A stretch of DNA of 64,000 nt from NCBI RefSeq assembly GCF_019511375.1, contig NZ_JAEUAO010000003.1, positions 682,001-746,000 of the forward strand, given 5' to 3'. Source of the stretch: Rhizobium herbae. GTDB taxonomy: Bacteria > Pseudomonadota > Alphaproteobacteria > Rhizobiales > Rhizobiaceae. A model generated the notes under the pieces. It did no database searches. It worked only from the letters and a program-made list of their open reading frames with translations, and was not told where the DNA came from. Shown one piece after another: positions 32,638 through 42,983 of this stretch. Within the stretch, counting starts at the first letter, position 1. Each line of letters starts with the position of its first letter. The position numbers and the translations under genes were made by a program.

Positions 32638-33408
32638 ATGGAAAGACCGATCATCATCGAACAGCAGGACCGGGTCGTGATCATTACGTTGAACCGGCCC
32701 GCCGCCCGCAACGCGCTGAATTCGGAGATCATGCACGCGCTGGCAGCCGAACTAGTGCCACTTGACCGCGATCCGGGCGTCGGCTGTTTCGTGCTGAGAG
32801 GCTCGGACAAGGCCTTTGCCGCGGGCGCCGACATCAAGGAAATGGCCGACAAATCGTTCTCCGACATGTTCGGCGACGACTTCTTTGCAGCCTGGGATCG
32901 CTTCGCTTCCTTCCGGACGCCGAAGATCGCCGCCGTGTCGGGCTACGCGCTCGGCGGCGGCTGCGAGTTGGCGATGATGTGCGACATCATCTTCGCCGCC
33001 GACACGGCCATGTTCGGCCAACCCGAGATCAAGCTTGGCGTGATGCCGGGAATGGGCGGCTCCCAGCGGCTGACGAAACTCGTCGGCAAATCGAAGGCGA
33101 TGGACATGATCCTCACCGGGCGGATGATGGACGCGACGGAGGCCGAACGCTGCGGCCTCGTCGCGCGTGTCGTTCCGGCAGACAAGCTGATGGATGAAAC
33201 ACTGGCTGCTGCCCGAACCATTGCCGGCTACGGCAAGGCCGCAACCATGGCCGCGCGTGAAGCCGTTGATCGCGCCCTTGAAGGCGGCTTGCGCGAGGGT
33301 CTTCTTTTCGAGCGGCGCCTGTTTCACTCGCTCTTTGCAACCGCTGATCAGAAGGAAGGCATGACGGCGTTTATCGAGAAGCGGGACCCGAAGTTTCAGG
33401 GAAAATAA
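32638..33408 (+). CDS. Enoyl-CoA hydratase
   Basis: Crotonase of 256 residues, expected to hydrate methacrylyl-CoA and tiglyl-CoA in this pathway. Both catalytic glutamates are present: Glu110 ([13 protein letters not shown]) and Glu130 ([20 protein letters not shown]). The oxyanion segment [12 protein letters not shown] is at about 59-70. It lies 40 nt after mmsB and is the last gene of the operon. Confidence 0.92.
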   Translation: MERPIIIEQQDRVVIITLNRPAARNALNSEIMHALAAELVPLDRDPGVGCFVLRGSDKAFAAGADIKEMADKSFSDMFGDDFFAAWDRFASFRTPKIAAVSGYALGGGCELAMMCDIIFAADTAMFGQPEIKLGVMPGMGGSQRLTKLVGKSKAMDMILTGRMMDATEAERCGLVARVVPADKLMDETLAAARTIAGYGKAATMAAREAVDRALEGGLREGLLFERRLFHSLFATADQKEGMTAFIEKRDPKFQGK

Positions 33409-33427
33409 TCCCTCTCCCCAGAAAACA

Positions 33428-33474
33428 GGCGGCGATGCTTGCGGCGGGTCGGCTGCCAGCCGTCGCCGCCTTTA
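33428..33474 (+). terminator. Candidate terminator after the bkd operon
   Basis: GGCGGCGA (33428-33435) pairs with TCGCCGCC (33463-33470), with an inner CGGCT-GCC-AGCCG hairpin, followed by TTTA. It begins 20 nt after the enoyl-CoA hydratase stop. The T tract is short, so termination may be partial. Confidence 0.45.
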
Positions 33475-33583
33475 CGCGTTTCCAAGGCAGCAGGAAACCT
33501 GCTCCCCCACACGCCCCTCAACCGGATTTCAACCACACGCATGCACTCCAGAACAGGACCAATCTGATACCGCATGAGCACAC

Positions 33584-33604
33584 ATGAAAATGAATTTCAT
33601 GAAA
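33584..33604 (+). promoter_or_regulatory. Putative operator of the sugar ABC operon
   Basis: CATGAAAATGAATTTCATG (33584-33602) contains the dyad TGAAA-N5-TTTCA and an overlapping TTTCATGAAA palindrome. A closely similar 19-mer lies in front of the RidA gene at 41552-41570. An RpiR/SIS regulator is encoded in the same locus. The region 33409-33696 has no gene. Confidence 0.45.
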
Positions 33605-33696
33605 ATAAAAATTTGGGCGGATTTCAGTTGACGATGGTGAAAATCTGCCTCAGTCTGAGAAAATAAATTACGACATAAACGGGGAATGCCAGAACA

Positions 33697-34854
33697 ATGA
33701 AAGTGGGCATCATCGGGCTCGGATTCCGTCTCGGCTATCTGGGCTACGTCTTCAAGGCCATGGATGAAAGCTTCGAGATCGCCGGTTATGTCGATCCGAA
33801 ACCGGCCGGCCTGTCTGGCCTTACGGAAAAAGGCATTTCCGCCGGCACCGCCTATGAGACCCCCGAAGACCTGGTCGCCAACGAAAACCTCGATCTGCTG
33901 ATGATCGGTTCGCCGAACCACATGCACCTTGATCATATTCGCATCGGGCTGCAGTCCGGTCTCAAGGTCTTCAGCGAAAAACCGATCGTTACGACCGTCG
34001 AGGAAAGCCTGGAACTTGCCCGGCTGATGGCCAGGTACGGGCATGAACGTCTGATGGTCGGTCTCGTACTGCGCTATGCGCCGATGTATCGCGACCTGCG
34101 TGCCGCCCAGGCCGCCGGAACGCTCGGCCAGGTCGTCTCGATCGAGGCGGCCGAGCACATCGAGCCCTACCACGGCGCCTTCTTCATGCGCGACTGGCGC
34201 CGCTACGAGCGCTATTCCGGCAGCTTCATGTTGGAAAAATGTTGCCACGACCTCGATCTCTATAACGGCATCGTCGGCGCGCGGCCGGAGCGGGTCGCGA
34301 GCTTCGGCGGTCGCAAGAGCTTTATCCCTGCCAACGATCCGGCCCGTGAGGGCGTTAACGATCTCGAACTCTTCCATCGCAAGCCGAGCGGCTGGATGGG
34401 CTCCGACAAGGTTTTCGACAGCGATGGCGACATTATCGATTACCAGGTGGCGATCGTCGAATATGCCAACGGCGTCGGCATGAACTTCCACACCAATCTC
34501 AACGTTCCAGACCAGTTCCGCCGCTTCTGCATCATGGGCTCGCGCGGCATGGCCGAGGGCGATTTCATCCGCGGCTATTTCGACGTCCACGAGATGCTGA
34601 CCGGCAAGAAGGTCATCGAAAACAAATATGCCGCGACTGAACTGTCGCAGCATTACGGGGCCGACGAGCAGATGGCAGCCGACATCATCGGCCATGTCCG
34701 CGACGGCCGCGCGCTGCCCGTCTCAACGCTCGATGCGCTCGAAGCCGGCATCCTGGCTTTGTCGATGGACGAGGCGCGGCGCAAGCGAAGCGTCGTCGAT
34801 CTGCGACCCACCTGGGACCGCTTCGACGAGGCGCTCCACGCCCGCGCGGCGTAA
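33697..34854 (+). CDS. Gfo/Idh/MocA family oxidoreductase
   Basis: NAD(P)-dependent sugar oxidoreductase of 385 residues. The Rossmann start is VGIIGLGFRLGYLGYV; the family motif EKP is at 94-96 (VFSEKPIVTT); CCHDLDLYNGIVG near residue 183-195 carries the family histidine. It is first in an operon with a MalFGEK-type ABC importer (12 nt before the first permease), so it probably oxidises the imported sugar or its derivative. The specific substrate is unknown. Confidence 0.88.
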   Translation: MKVGIIGLGFRLGYLGYVFKAMDESFEIAGYVDPKPAGLSGLTEKGISAGTAYETPEDLVANENLDLLMIGSPNHMHLDHIRIGLQSGLKVFSEKPIVTTVEESLELARLMARYGHERLMVGLVLRYAPMYRDLRAAQAAGTLGQVVSIEAAEHIEPYHGAFFMRDWRRYERYSGSFMLEKCCHDLDLYNGIVGARPERVASFGGRKSFIPANDPAREGVNDLELFHRKPSGWMGSDKVFDSDGDIIDYQVAIVEYANGVGMNFHTNLNVPDQFRRFCIMGSRGMAEGDFIRGYFDVHEMLTGKKVIENKYAATELSQHYGADEQMAADIIGHVRDGRALPVSTLDALEAGILALSMDEARRKRSVVDLRPTWDRFDEALHARAA

Positions 34855-34866
34855 GGAGGCGGCAGG

Positions 34867-35751
34867 ATGAGTGTTCAGCGCAGCACCGTCATCTTCGCCT
34901 GGATCCTGCTGCTGCCGGCTCTTTTCTATGTCACGGTGATCGTCGCCTATCCGCTGGTGGACACTTTCATCCTGTCCTTCACCGATGCCTCGCTGAAGAA
35001 AACGACCAAATGGGTCGGCTGGATCAATTACGAAAAGATCTTCAACGCCACCTTCGCCGAGGTCATCATCCGCACCTTCGTGTGGACCTTCTTCTCGGTG
35101 TCGATCAAAATGATCATTGGCGTCTTCGGCGCCTCCATGCTGAACGCGGCCGTCCCCGGCCGGGCGCTGTTTCGCGTGCTCACGACGCCACCATGGATCG
35201 TGCCGATGGCCATCGGCATCTTCATGTGGGGCTGGATGTATAACGGCCAGTTCGGCATGATTTCCGGGGTGCTGCAGCGGGTTGGCTTTGCAGACGGGCC
35301 AATCGCTTTTCTTGCGCAGGGCTCCACGGCCTTCTGGGCAACGATTATCACCGACGTCTGGATCGGTGTGCCGCTCGTGACGCTCTATATGCTGGCCGCG
35401 ATGCAATCGATCCCGCAGGATCTCTATGAGGCTGCCTGGACCGACGGCGCCGGCCGCTTCTATCGTTTCCGGCGCATCACCCTGCCGCTGCTCATCCCCT
35501 CGCTGATCACGATGTCGATGCTGTCGTTGATCGCAACCTTCAATTCCTTCGACATCATCTGGATCCTCACCCGCGGTGGTCCGAGCGGCGAGACCACGAC
35601 GATGATCATCGATACCTACCGCACGGCGATCGGATCGAACAAATACGGCGAGGGTGCCGCCCGCGCCGTGCTGATCTGCATCTTTCTGTCGATCTTCTGT
35701 CTCGCCTATTTCCGCGTCACCAGCCGTCTTTCCTCGGGAGAGAACCGATGA
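34867..35751 (+). CDS. Sugar ABC transporter permease (MalF type)
   Basis: Inner-membrane permease of 294 residues with six helices and the EAA loop EAAWTDGAGRFYRFRRITLPLLIP (about 186-209), which contacts the ATPase. GGAGG lies upstream of the ATG. Its 3' end overlaps the next permease (ATGA). Confidence 0.92.
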   Translation: MSVQRSTVIFAWILLLPALFYVTVIVAYPLVDTFILSFTDASLKKTTKWVGWINYEKIFNATFAEVIIRTFVWTFFSVSIKMIIGVFGASMLNAAVPGRALFRVLTTPPWIVPMAIGIFMWGWMYNGQFGMISGVLQRVGFADGPIAFLAQGSTAFWATIITDVWIGVPLVTLYMLAAMQSIPQDLYEAAWTDGAGRFYRFRRITLPLLIPSLITMSMLSLIATFNSFDIIWILTRGGPSGETTTMIIDTYRTAIGSNKYGEGAARAVLICIFLSIFCLAYFRVTSRLSSGENR

Positions 35752-36605
35752 GCCAGCCTTTGATGGTCAACCGCTATCGCTGGTACGAATTGATCGGCAT
35801 CTATGCAGGTATCCTGGCCTTTCTTACCTTCATCCTGGCGCCCTTCGTCGAGGGTTTCCTGGTTTCGCTAAAACCGCTCAGCCAGCTCTTTTCATCTCCG
35901 TACCGGTTCATTCCGCAAAATGGGTCCTTCGAGGCCTACCGGACCATGTGGGTCAGCGTCCCGGGCTTTGCCCGCTATATTTTCAATTCCTTCTTTATCT
36001 CGACCATCGTGACCGCAGTCGTTCTGATGCTGGTTGTCCCTGCGGCCTATGCCTTTGCCCGCTTTAAATTCAGGGGATCGGGCCACCTGCTCGGCGCCTT
36101 CCTCGCGGTCAATATGTTTTCCGGTGCGGTGCTGCTTATCCCGCTGTTCCGGCTCATGCGCTCCTTCGGTGTGTTGAACACCTACTTCGCCATCATCGTG
36201 CCGGGCGTAGCATTCCTGATCCCGTCTGCCATCTGGCTTTTGCGCACCTACATGATGCGTATTCCAAGGGAACTCGACGAGGCTGCATTCGTCGATGGCG
36301 CGAGCCATTTCTATACGCTGCGCCGCGTTATCCTGCCGATCGCCATGCCTGGCATCACGGTGGTTGCAATTACCACCTTCATCGGCTCCTACGCCCAGCA
36401 GTTCATCTACGCGCTGACCTTCAATTCCAAGACGGAATACGCGCCATTGCCGGTAGGCCTGTTTGCCTATTTCGGCCGGCAGGAGGTCATCTGGAACGAG
36501 CTCATGGCCGCGAGCTTCGTCGGCATTGCGCCTGCCATGATCGTGATCTTCTTCCTGCAACGCTATCTCGTCAGCGGGCTGACCGCCGGCGCGGTGAAAC
36601 AATAA
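35748..36605 (+). CDS. Sugar ABC transporter permease (MalG type)
   Basis: Second permease, 285 residues, six helices, with the EAA loop DEAAFVDGASHFYTLRRVILPIAMPG at about 180-205. The ATG overlaps the stop of the preceding permease, coupling the two subunits. Confidence 0.92.
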   Translation: MSQPLMVNRYRWYELIGIYAGILAFLTFILAPFVEGFLVSLKPLSQLFSSPYRFIPQNGSFEAYRTMWVSVPGFARYIFNSFFISTIVTAVVLMLVVPAAYAFARFKFRGSGHLLGAFLAVNMFSGAVLLIPLFRLMRSFGVLNTYFAIIVPGVAFLIPSAIWLLRTYMMRIPRELDEAAFVDGASHFYTLRRVILPIAMPGITVVAITTFIGSYAQQFIYALTFNSKTEYAPLPVGLFAYFGRQEVIWNELMAASFVGIAPAMIVIFFLQRYLVSGLTAGAVKQ

Positions 36606-36639
36606 GCCGAACCACCAGAGAAAAATGGGAGCTAAAAAC

Positions 36640-37884
36640 GTGACAATTCGTTTCAAGACCGGCCATTTCACGACCGGAGTGTTTACCCTTGCCTTGCTCG
36701 GCTCGACCGCGCTCGGCGCCATGACCGCACATGCTGCTGACCAGGAAATCAGCTGGATCTATTGCGGCGACAAGATCGACCCGATCCATGAAAAATACAT
36801 CAAGGAATGGGAAGGCAAGAACGCCGGCTGGAAGATTGCACCGGAAGTCGTCGGGTGGGAGCAGTGCCAGGACAAGGCAACGACGCTTGCTGCTGCCGGC
36901 ACACCGGTCGGCATGGCCTATGTCGGTTCGCGTACGCTGAAGGAGTTCGCGCAGAACGATCTCATCATTCCGGTTCCGATGACGGAAGACGAGAAGAAGA
37001 GCTACTATCCGAACATCGTCGACACTGTGACGTTTGAGGACAACCAGTGGGGCGTGCCGATCGCCTTCTCGACCAAGGCTCTCTATTGGAACAAGGACCT
37101 GTTCAAGGCTGCCGGCCTCGATCCCGAAACGCCGCCGAAGACCTGGGCTGAAGAGATCGCTTTCGCCAGGCAGATCAAGGAAAAGACCGGAACGGCCGGC
37201 TACGGCCTGCCGGCCAAGACCTTTGACAACACCATGCACCAGTTCATGCACTGGGTTTACACCAACAACGGCAAGGTGATCGACGGCGACAAGATCGTTA
37301 TCGACAGCCCCGAAGTGCTGGCTGCACTGCAGGCCTACAAGGACATCACGCCCTACTCGGTCGAAGGCGCTACCGCATACGAACAGAACGAGATCCGTGC
37401 CATCTTCCTCGACGGCAAGGTCGGAATGATCCAGGCCGGCTCGGGTGCTGCCGCCCGCCTCAAGGACACCAAGATCAATTGGGGTGTTGCAGCGCTGCCG
37501 CTCGGCACCTCCGCCAAGGGGGAAGGCACGCTGTTGATCACCGACAGCCTGGCCATCTTCAAGGGAACGGGCGTCGAGGAGAAGGCGGCCGAGTTCGCCA
37601 AATACATCACCTCGACCGACATCCAGCACGAATATGAGCTGCAGGGCGGCGCCGGCCTGACCCCTCTGCGCCCTGGCGCCGTTGTCGATGAATTCGTTGC
37701 CAAGGAGCCCTATTGGAAGCCATTCATCGACGGCATCGCCTATGGAGGTCCAGAACCGCTCTTCACCGACTACAAGGGCTTTCAGAACACGATGATCGAG
37801 ATGGTCCAGTCGGTCGTAACCGGCAAGGCCGAGCCCGCCGACGCACTCAAGAAGGCGGCTGCCGATCTCGAGCAGTACAAGTAA
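36640..37884 (+). CDS. Sugar ABC transporter substrate-binding protein
   Basis: Periplasmic family-1 solute-binding protein of 414 residues. The signal peptide covers about 1-33 (FTLALLGSTALGAMTAHAADQEI, cleavage after AHA). The mature part has the typical SWIYCGDKID start, ALYWNKDLFKAAGLDPETPPKTWAE and a C-terminal helix. GTG 36640 is chosen because GGGAG sits 8 nt upstream; ATG 36625 has only a weak site. Two of its cysteines (CGDK and EQCQDK) could form a disulfide. The sugar cannot be named, but the locus suggests an amino-sugar conjugate. Confidence 0.9.
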   Translation: MTIRFKTGHFTTGVFTLALLGSTALGAMTAHAADQEISWIYCGDKIDPIHEKYIKEWEGKNAGWKIAPEVVGWEQCQDKATTLAAAGTPVGMAYVGSRTLKEFAQNDLIIPVPMTEDEKKSYYPNIVDTVTFEDNQWGVPIAFSTKALYWNKDLFKAAGLDPETPPKTWAEEIAFARQIKEKTGTAGYGLPAKTFDNTMHQFMHWVYTNNGKVIDGDKIVIDSPEVLAALQAYKDITPYSVEGATAYEQNEIRAIFLDGKVGMIQAGSGAAARLKDTKINWGVAALPLGTSAKGEGTLLITDSLAIFKGTGVEEKAAEFAKYITSTDIQHEYELQGGAGLTPLRPGAVVDEFVAKEPYWKPFIDGIAYGGPEPLFTDYKGFQNTMIEMVQSVVTGKAEPADALKKAAADLEQYK

Positions 37885-37891
37885 GGCCATC

Positions 37892-37919
37892 GGACCGGGA
37901 ACCCACCGGTTCGCGGTCC
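37892..37919 (+). promoter_or_regulatory. Intercistronic hairpin between binding protein and ATPase genes
   Basis: GGACCG-G-GAACC-CACC-GGTTC-G-CGGTCC: eleven base pairs with one G-G mismatch and a 4-nt loop, 7 nt after the binding-protein stop, with no T run. This type of hairpin protects the upstream message and lowers expression of the ATPase, as in mal operons (inference). Confidence 0.6.
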
Positions 37920-37970
37920 AATTCTGCTGCTATGAAAAGGCTGCTTCCGTCGGCGGCCGGAGACAGATTC

Positions 37971-39104
<1,134 letters not shown>

Positions 39105-39475
39105 GGGCGGCCGTCCGGCCACGATGCGCGTGCAGGCAGCATGTCGGCGGGGTACCTTACGGTGCATCCCCATCCGTGGAGGTCGGTCTCAAGACCCTGC
39201 AAGCGCGCTGCTGATCACCCAGCCTGGCTTGGCGGAAAGGTATGTCCGCTTCCCAGGCGCGGCAAGCGAACGGGGGTGGTCACGGAGGGCAGCCGATGAA
39301 AATAGGCCAAGAGCGGTGCTCGCGCGGCGCTATTGTTGGCGTGCGAGCGAGCGGATCTCGCGCTCGGGGGGTAGTTAAGGGTGCCTTGTGACGAGCGCTG
39401 ACATTGCCCGTGAATTTTCATTCAGCACTGCAAATGCAGCCTTTGCCATCCAGCATGAGGACGCGATCGCGTTTC
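39105..39475. other. Convergent intergenic region
   Basis: 371 bases between the ABC ATPase and the minus-strand M81 gene. It contains a nested hairpin at 39222-39258 (GCCTGG/CCAGGC enclosing GCGGA/TCCGC) without a T run, which may be a weak bidirectional terminator. A 31-codon frame at 39296-39391 has GGAGG 7 nt upstream but no other support. Nothing else recognisable. Confidence 0.5.
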
Positions 39476-40951
39476 TCAAGCCGCGCCTTGCGCATCTTCG
39501 TGCGGATTGTCCGCCATCGGCCAGATGTCGCGCGGCGCCCGGCGATAGGCAGTGCGGGCCGGGTTGTTCGGGTAGGGGGTGCCTGCCGAACAATAAAGGA
39601 TTTCCGAGGCGATTGGGGCGAAGGAGGCGTAGAAATGGTTGGTCGATTTGATCACCAGTATTTTCCTCGACGTCGGCTCGATGCCCATCACCGAAAACAG
39701 ACTTGGATCGAAGCTCTGGGCCCGCGTCGAATTCAGGATGATGTCGATGCCGTTGAGCTGGATATGCGCTGCATCGCCGAAGGGTGCAAAACTCTCCCCG
39801 AAACGCATCTGGGCATTGCGCACCAGCCGGATGACCTTGACGATGCCGTCGATCGGATTGCCGGTGCCCGGCGCCGATTTCGCGCCGAAGCGCAACTGGA
39901 TCCGGGCGCCTTCGCCGGCCGCCATGCAGATTTGCACCGCCATCGGGTCCCAGATCGTGCCGACTGCCGTGTCCTTTGCGCCCTTGGCCAGCAATTCCGC
40001 TAAAAGCACTGTCGCATCCCCGGCTGTGCCACCGCCCGGATTGTCCCAGATGTCGGCGATCACTACCGGACCGCTCGCCGCAGCAAGCGCGCGCGACACG
40101 GCTTCCCTTTCGTTGATCTGGGGCATGATGAAGGTGCCGCGCTTGGCGAAGAGCTCAAGCCCGAGTTCGCGAGCGAGAACCGCTCCTTTGTCCGGCTTGC
40201 CGTCGGTGAGCACGACCATCTTCGTTCCCATCTCCGGCACGTCGCCGGCCATGAAGCCATGCACCACGGAGATCGACAGAATATCGGGGTCTGCGGCTTC
40301 CATCCGCATGATCTTGTCGACGAACGAGCGCATCGGCTCGCGCGAGGTCGGATATACATCGATCATGCGACAGTCGAACACCGACATTGCCGGCTTGACC
40401 CGTCCGGCAAGGGTATCGAGCGCGATACGCCACAGATCCTCGGCGCGCTCGACGAAATCGGTATGGGGAAATTCCTTGAAGTAGACGAAGAAATCGGCGG
40501 CGGCCAGGCGCTTCGCGGTCAAGTGACTGTGCGGATCTAGCTCGGCGCAGACGAGGACATCTGGGCCGACAATATCGCGCACGCGCGTGAGGAAGTCGCC
40601 TTCGGTGTCCTCGTAGCCGTCGGCGACCATGGCGCCGTGAAGTCCGAGTACGACGGCGTCGACCGGAAGTGTCGCGTGAAGTTGATCGAGTATCTCGTCG
40701 CGCAGGCCTTCATAGGTCAGGCGATTGACGAGGCCAGCCGGGTCCGCCCAGGCGGCAGTGCCCTCGATCAGGTCGAAACCTTGTTCCGCCGCCAGCCGGC
40801 GGCCGACGGTGATTGGAGCCGAGCAGAGCGTCGGTGTTTCCGGATGTTTGCCCGGCGGCGCGTATAGCGAGGCTTCAAAGGCGCGACGATCAACGCAGAT
40901 CGGCGAGAAAGTATTTGTTTCGGTCGCCAGCGTGGCGGTAAATATCCGCAA
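39476..40951 (-). CDS. M81 family metallohydrolase (MlrC-like), copy 1
   Basis: Zinc-dependent hydrolase of 491 residues in the M81 family, named for microcystinase C (MlrC), which cleaves linearised microcystin peptides; most members have unknown substrates. Family segments: MRIFTATLATETNTFSP at the N-terminus, LGLHGAMVADGYEDTEGDFL, ELDPHSHLT (probable metal ligands), VIADIWDNPGGGTAGDATVLL and the C-terminal domain from about 300. It follows the NTF2-like gene by 23 nt as an operon. A second M81 gene of similar layout lies at 45719-47167. Confidence 0.88.
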   Translation of the reverse strand: MRIFTATLATETNTFSPICVDRRAFEASLYAPPGKHPETPTLCSAPITVGRRLAAEQGFDLIEGTAAWADPAGLVNRLTYEGLRDEILDQLHATLPVDAVVLGLHGAMVADGYEDTEGDFLTRVRDIVGPDVLVCAELDPHSHLTAKRLAAADFFVYFKEFPHTDFVERAEDLWRIALDTLAGRVKPAMSVFDCRMIDVYPTSREPMRSFVDKIMRMEAADPDILSISVVHGFMAGDVPEMGTKMVVLTDGKPDKGAVLARELGLELFAKRGTFIMPQINEREAVSRALAAASGPVVIADIWDNPGGGTAGDATVLLAELLAKGAKDTAVGTIWDPMAVQICMAAGEGARIQLRFGAKSAPGTGNPIDGIVKVIRLVRNAQMRFGESFAPFGDAAHIQLNGIDIILNSTRAQSFDPSLFSVMGIEPTSRKILVIKSTNHFYASFAPIASEILYCSAGTPYPNNPARTAYRRAPRDIWPMADNPHEDAQGAA

Positions 40952-40974
40952 TGCAGTTGCCTCTTGCTCGCTTC

Positions 40975-41496
40975 TCAGGCCTCAATCATCGGATTGGGCA
41001 AGTAGCCGGTGAAGCCGCAGATCTTCCACCGCCCCTGGTGCAGGCGACAATAATAGACTGTCTGCCATTTAAGGACATCGACGCTTCCATCCGATTTCTT
41101 CAGGCTGCCGTCGAATTTCTTGCGGGCAAGTGCCATCCCGTCTTCAACCTCGATGTCCTCAAGCGTCGTGGTCGTGAAGAGCGCAGTGCGCGGGTCTTCG
41201 GCAAAGGATTGCTGCGCGAAGTCCTTAGCCTGGCGCAGCCATTCGTTGCAATAGGCATTCAGCGAAGGAAAGGCAAGCCGCCATTTGTCGGGGTTTACAT
41301 TGCGTCTGCCATCGATGCCGATGAAGCCCTCTTCGACGAAATCCCCGGCGACTTTCGACCAGTCGGCGGAAAGAAAGGCATCGATGTCCCGTTCCACCAA
41401 CATTTGCCATATCGCATGGCGGGCTGCGTCGGACGGTGAAAACGGATTGCCGAAAGGATCGCGCACCTTTGCTCCCTCTATTGAAATTCTTTTCAT
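40975..41496 (-). CDS. NTF2-like (SnoaL-type) hypothetical protein
   Basis: A 173-residue soluble protein. Length, the N-terminal helices around ARHAIWQMLVERDIDAFLSADW and the ending WQTVYYCRLHQGRWKICGFTGYLPNP resemble NTF2-like/SnoaL folds, but I do not recognise a specific family. It is first gene of a two-gene minus-strand operon with M81 copy 1 and is divergent from ridA-like. A TGAAA-N4-TTTCA dyad overlaps its first codons. Role unknown; it might bind or isomerise the M81 substrate. Confidence 0.65.
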   Translation of the reverse strand: MKRISIEGAKVRDPFGNPFSPSDAARHAIWQMLVERDIDAFLSADWSKVAGDFVEEGFIGIDGRRNVNPDKWRLAFPSLNAYCNEWLRQAKDFAQQSFAEDPRTALFTTTTLEDIEVEDGMALARKKFDGSLKKSDGSVDVLKWQTVYYCRLHQGRWKICGFTGYLPNPMIEA

Positions 41497-41551
41497 AAAC
41501 TTCGTTTTTCTCTGGTCAAATTCTGCTTTCTGTGGTCATTTGTCAACGCAT

Positions 41552-41570
41552 CACGAAAATAATTTGCATG
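41552..41570 (+). promoter_or_regulatory. Putative operator upstream of the RidA-like gene
   Basis: CACGAAAATAATTTGCATG resembles the 19-mer at 33584-33602 (same CAyGAAAAT ... AATTT ... CATG with small shifts). It ends 14 nt before the RidA-like ATG, in the region shared with the divergent NTF2-like/M81 operon. Likely bound by the RpiR regulator encoded next (inference). Confidence 0.4.
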
Positions 41571-41584
41571 AAGAAGGGGTGTCC

Positions 41585-41974
41585 ATGAAACGTTACGGCG
41601 CCGAACAGCCGGGTGCTGGCGGCAAGTTGCTGCCATTTGCGCGCGCGGTGGAGGCGAACGGCTGGCTTCATGTTTCCGGCCAGGTTGCAATGGAGAACGG
41701 CGAGATCATTGAGGGCGGCATTATTCCGCAGACCCACAGGACCATTGGCAATCTGATGGCGATTCTTGCCGAGGCGGGTTACGGACCCGAGCACGTCGTC
41801 CGCGTCGGTGTCTGGTTGGACGATCCGCGCGATTTCTGGACTTTCAACAAGATCTATCAAAGCTATTTCGGCGAGCATCCACCGGCGCGAGCCTGTGTGC
41901 AGGCGTCGATGATGGTCGATTGCAAGGTTGAGATCGATTGCATCGCCTACAGAGAAAAGACGGCGCCAGTCTGA
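41585..41974 (+). CDS. RidA family protein (enamine/imine deaminase)
   Basis: A 129-residue Rid protein. RidA hydrolyses reactive enamine/imine intermediates formed by PLP enzymes. The key arginine is present (Arg102 in PPARACVQ). The residue at the place of the RidA glutamate is Asp118 (KVEIDCIAY), so it belongs to a divergent Rid subgroup whose activity is less certain. AAGGGG precedes the ATG. It is first gene of the plus-strand set RidA-RpiR-SDR-GH20-M81-MFS. Confidence 0.85.
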   Translation: MKRYGAEQPGAGGKLLPFARAVEANGWLHVSGQVAMENGEIIEGGIIPQTHRTIGNLMAILAEAGYGPEHVVRVGVWLDDPRDFWTFNKIYQSYFGEHPPARACVQASMMVDCKVEIDCIAYREKTAPV

Positions 41975-42094
41975 ACACGGTACCGGATGGAGGGTGGACA
42001 TAGGGTGAGAATCGTGTGCCGGATCGCAGCACTGCCGCGGTTTTCAGGCGGCCTCCGCAAGGCGGCCGGCGATCTCATGAAAGGTACACTTTAA

Positions 42095-42958
42095 ATGGAT
42101 ATTTTCTCCACGCTTCAGGAAGAGAAGGCCAAGCTCTCGCAGGCCGAAGGCCGCATTGCCGAGATCCTGCTCACCGATTTCGAATTCGCCGTAAATGCCT
42201 CGATCATCGAGCTTGCCGGCAAGGCCGACGTCTCGCCGCCGACCGTCACGCGCTTTTGCCGTCGTCTTGGCTGCGAAAGCTTTTCCGACTTCAAGGTGCA
42301 ACTGGCGCGCACCGCCTATGTGGGCATGCGTTATCTGAAGCCCGAGCCGAAAAGCCGGGAGCCCGCCGACGTGGCGCAGGATATCGTCACCAAGGCGCAG
42401 AACGCCCTTTTCTTGCTGCACCGCAATCTCGACCTTACGGCGATCCAACAGGCAGCGGAGCGGCTTGCATCGGCGGACATGATCTATGCCTTCGGCTCGG
42501 GCGGCAATTCCTCCATGATCGCCAGCGAAATGCAGAACCGGCTGTTTCGCCTTGGGTTGCGCGTCACGGCCAGTGCCGATCACAGCATGCAGTTGATGAT
42601 GGCGGCGGCGGCAAAGCCCACCGACGTTCTGATCGGTTCGTCGTTTTCGGGGCGCAATGCCGAGCTCGTGCGGTCCTTTACGCTGGCGCGCGAGCAAAAG
42701 GTGGCGACGATTGCCTTGACCCAGAGCGGCAGTCCGGTCGCCCGCGCGGCCGACATCACCGTGCCGGTCGATTTGCCTGAGGGCAACAACATCTACCGGC
42801 CGACCTCGACCCGGATCGCCTATCTCGCCCTCGTCGATATCATTGCTAGCCTCGTTGCGTACCACGTCCAGCCGCAGGCGACAGTGACGCTGCGGCGTAT
42901 CAAGCAACAGCTCGTCGCCCACCGCGATGGCGATGACCGCCAGCTTTTGGGGGACTGA
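42095..42958 (+). CDS. RpiR family transcriptional regulator with SIS domain
   Basis: Regulator of 287 residues: N-terminal RpiR helix-turn-helix (about 1-77; LAGKADVSPPTVTRFCRRLGCESFSDFKVQLAR) and C-terminal SIS sugar-phosphate-binding domain (about 120-250; YAFGSGGNSSMIASEMQNRL, LIGSSFSGRNAELV). Such proteins sense phosphosugars, often amino-sugar phosphates. It is the only regulator in the 33.7-48.5 kb locus and is the probable controller of both halves. Confidence 0.9.
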   Translation: MDIFSTLQEEKAKLSQAEGRIAEILLTDFEFAVNASIIELAGKADVSPPTVTRFCRRLGCESFSDFKVQLARTAYVGMRYLKPEPKSREPADVAQDIVTKAQNALFLLHRNLDLTAIQQAAERLASADMIYAFGSGGNSSMIASEMQNRLFRLGLRVTASADHSMQLMMAAAAKPTDVLIGSSFSGRNAELVRSFTLAREQKVATIALTQSGSPVARAADITVPVDLPEGNNIYRPTSTRIAYLALVDIIASLVAYHVQPQATVTLRRIKQQLVAHRDGDDRQLLGD

Positions 42959-42983
42959 CATACATGCTCAGAGGGGAACCGGC

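Noticed and set aside
39215-39421. 68-codon minus-strand frame in the convergent gap
   Set aside because: No ribosome site, atypical composition and no recognisable similarity.
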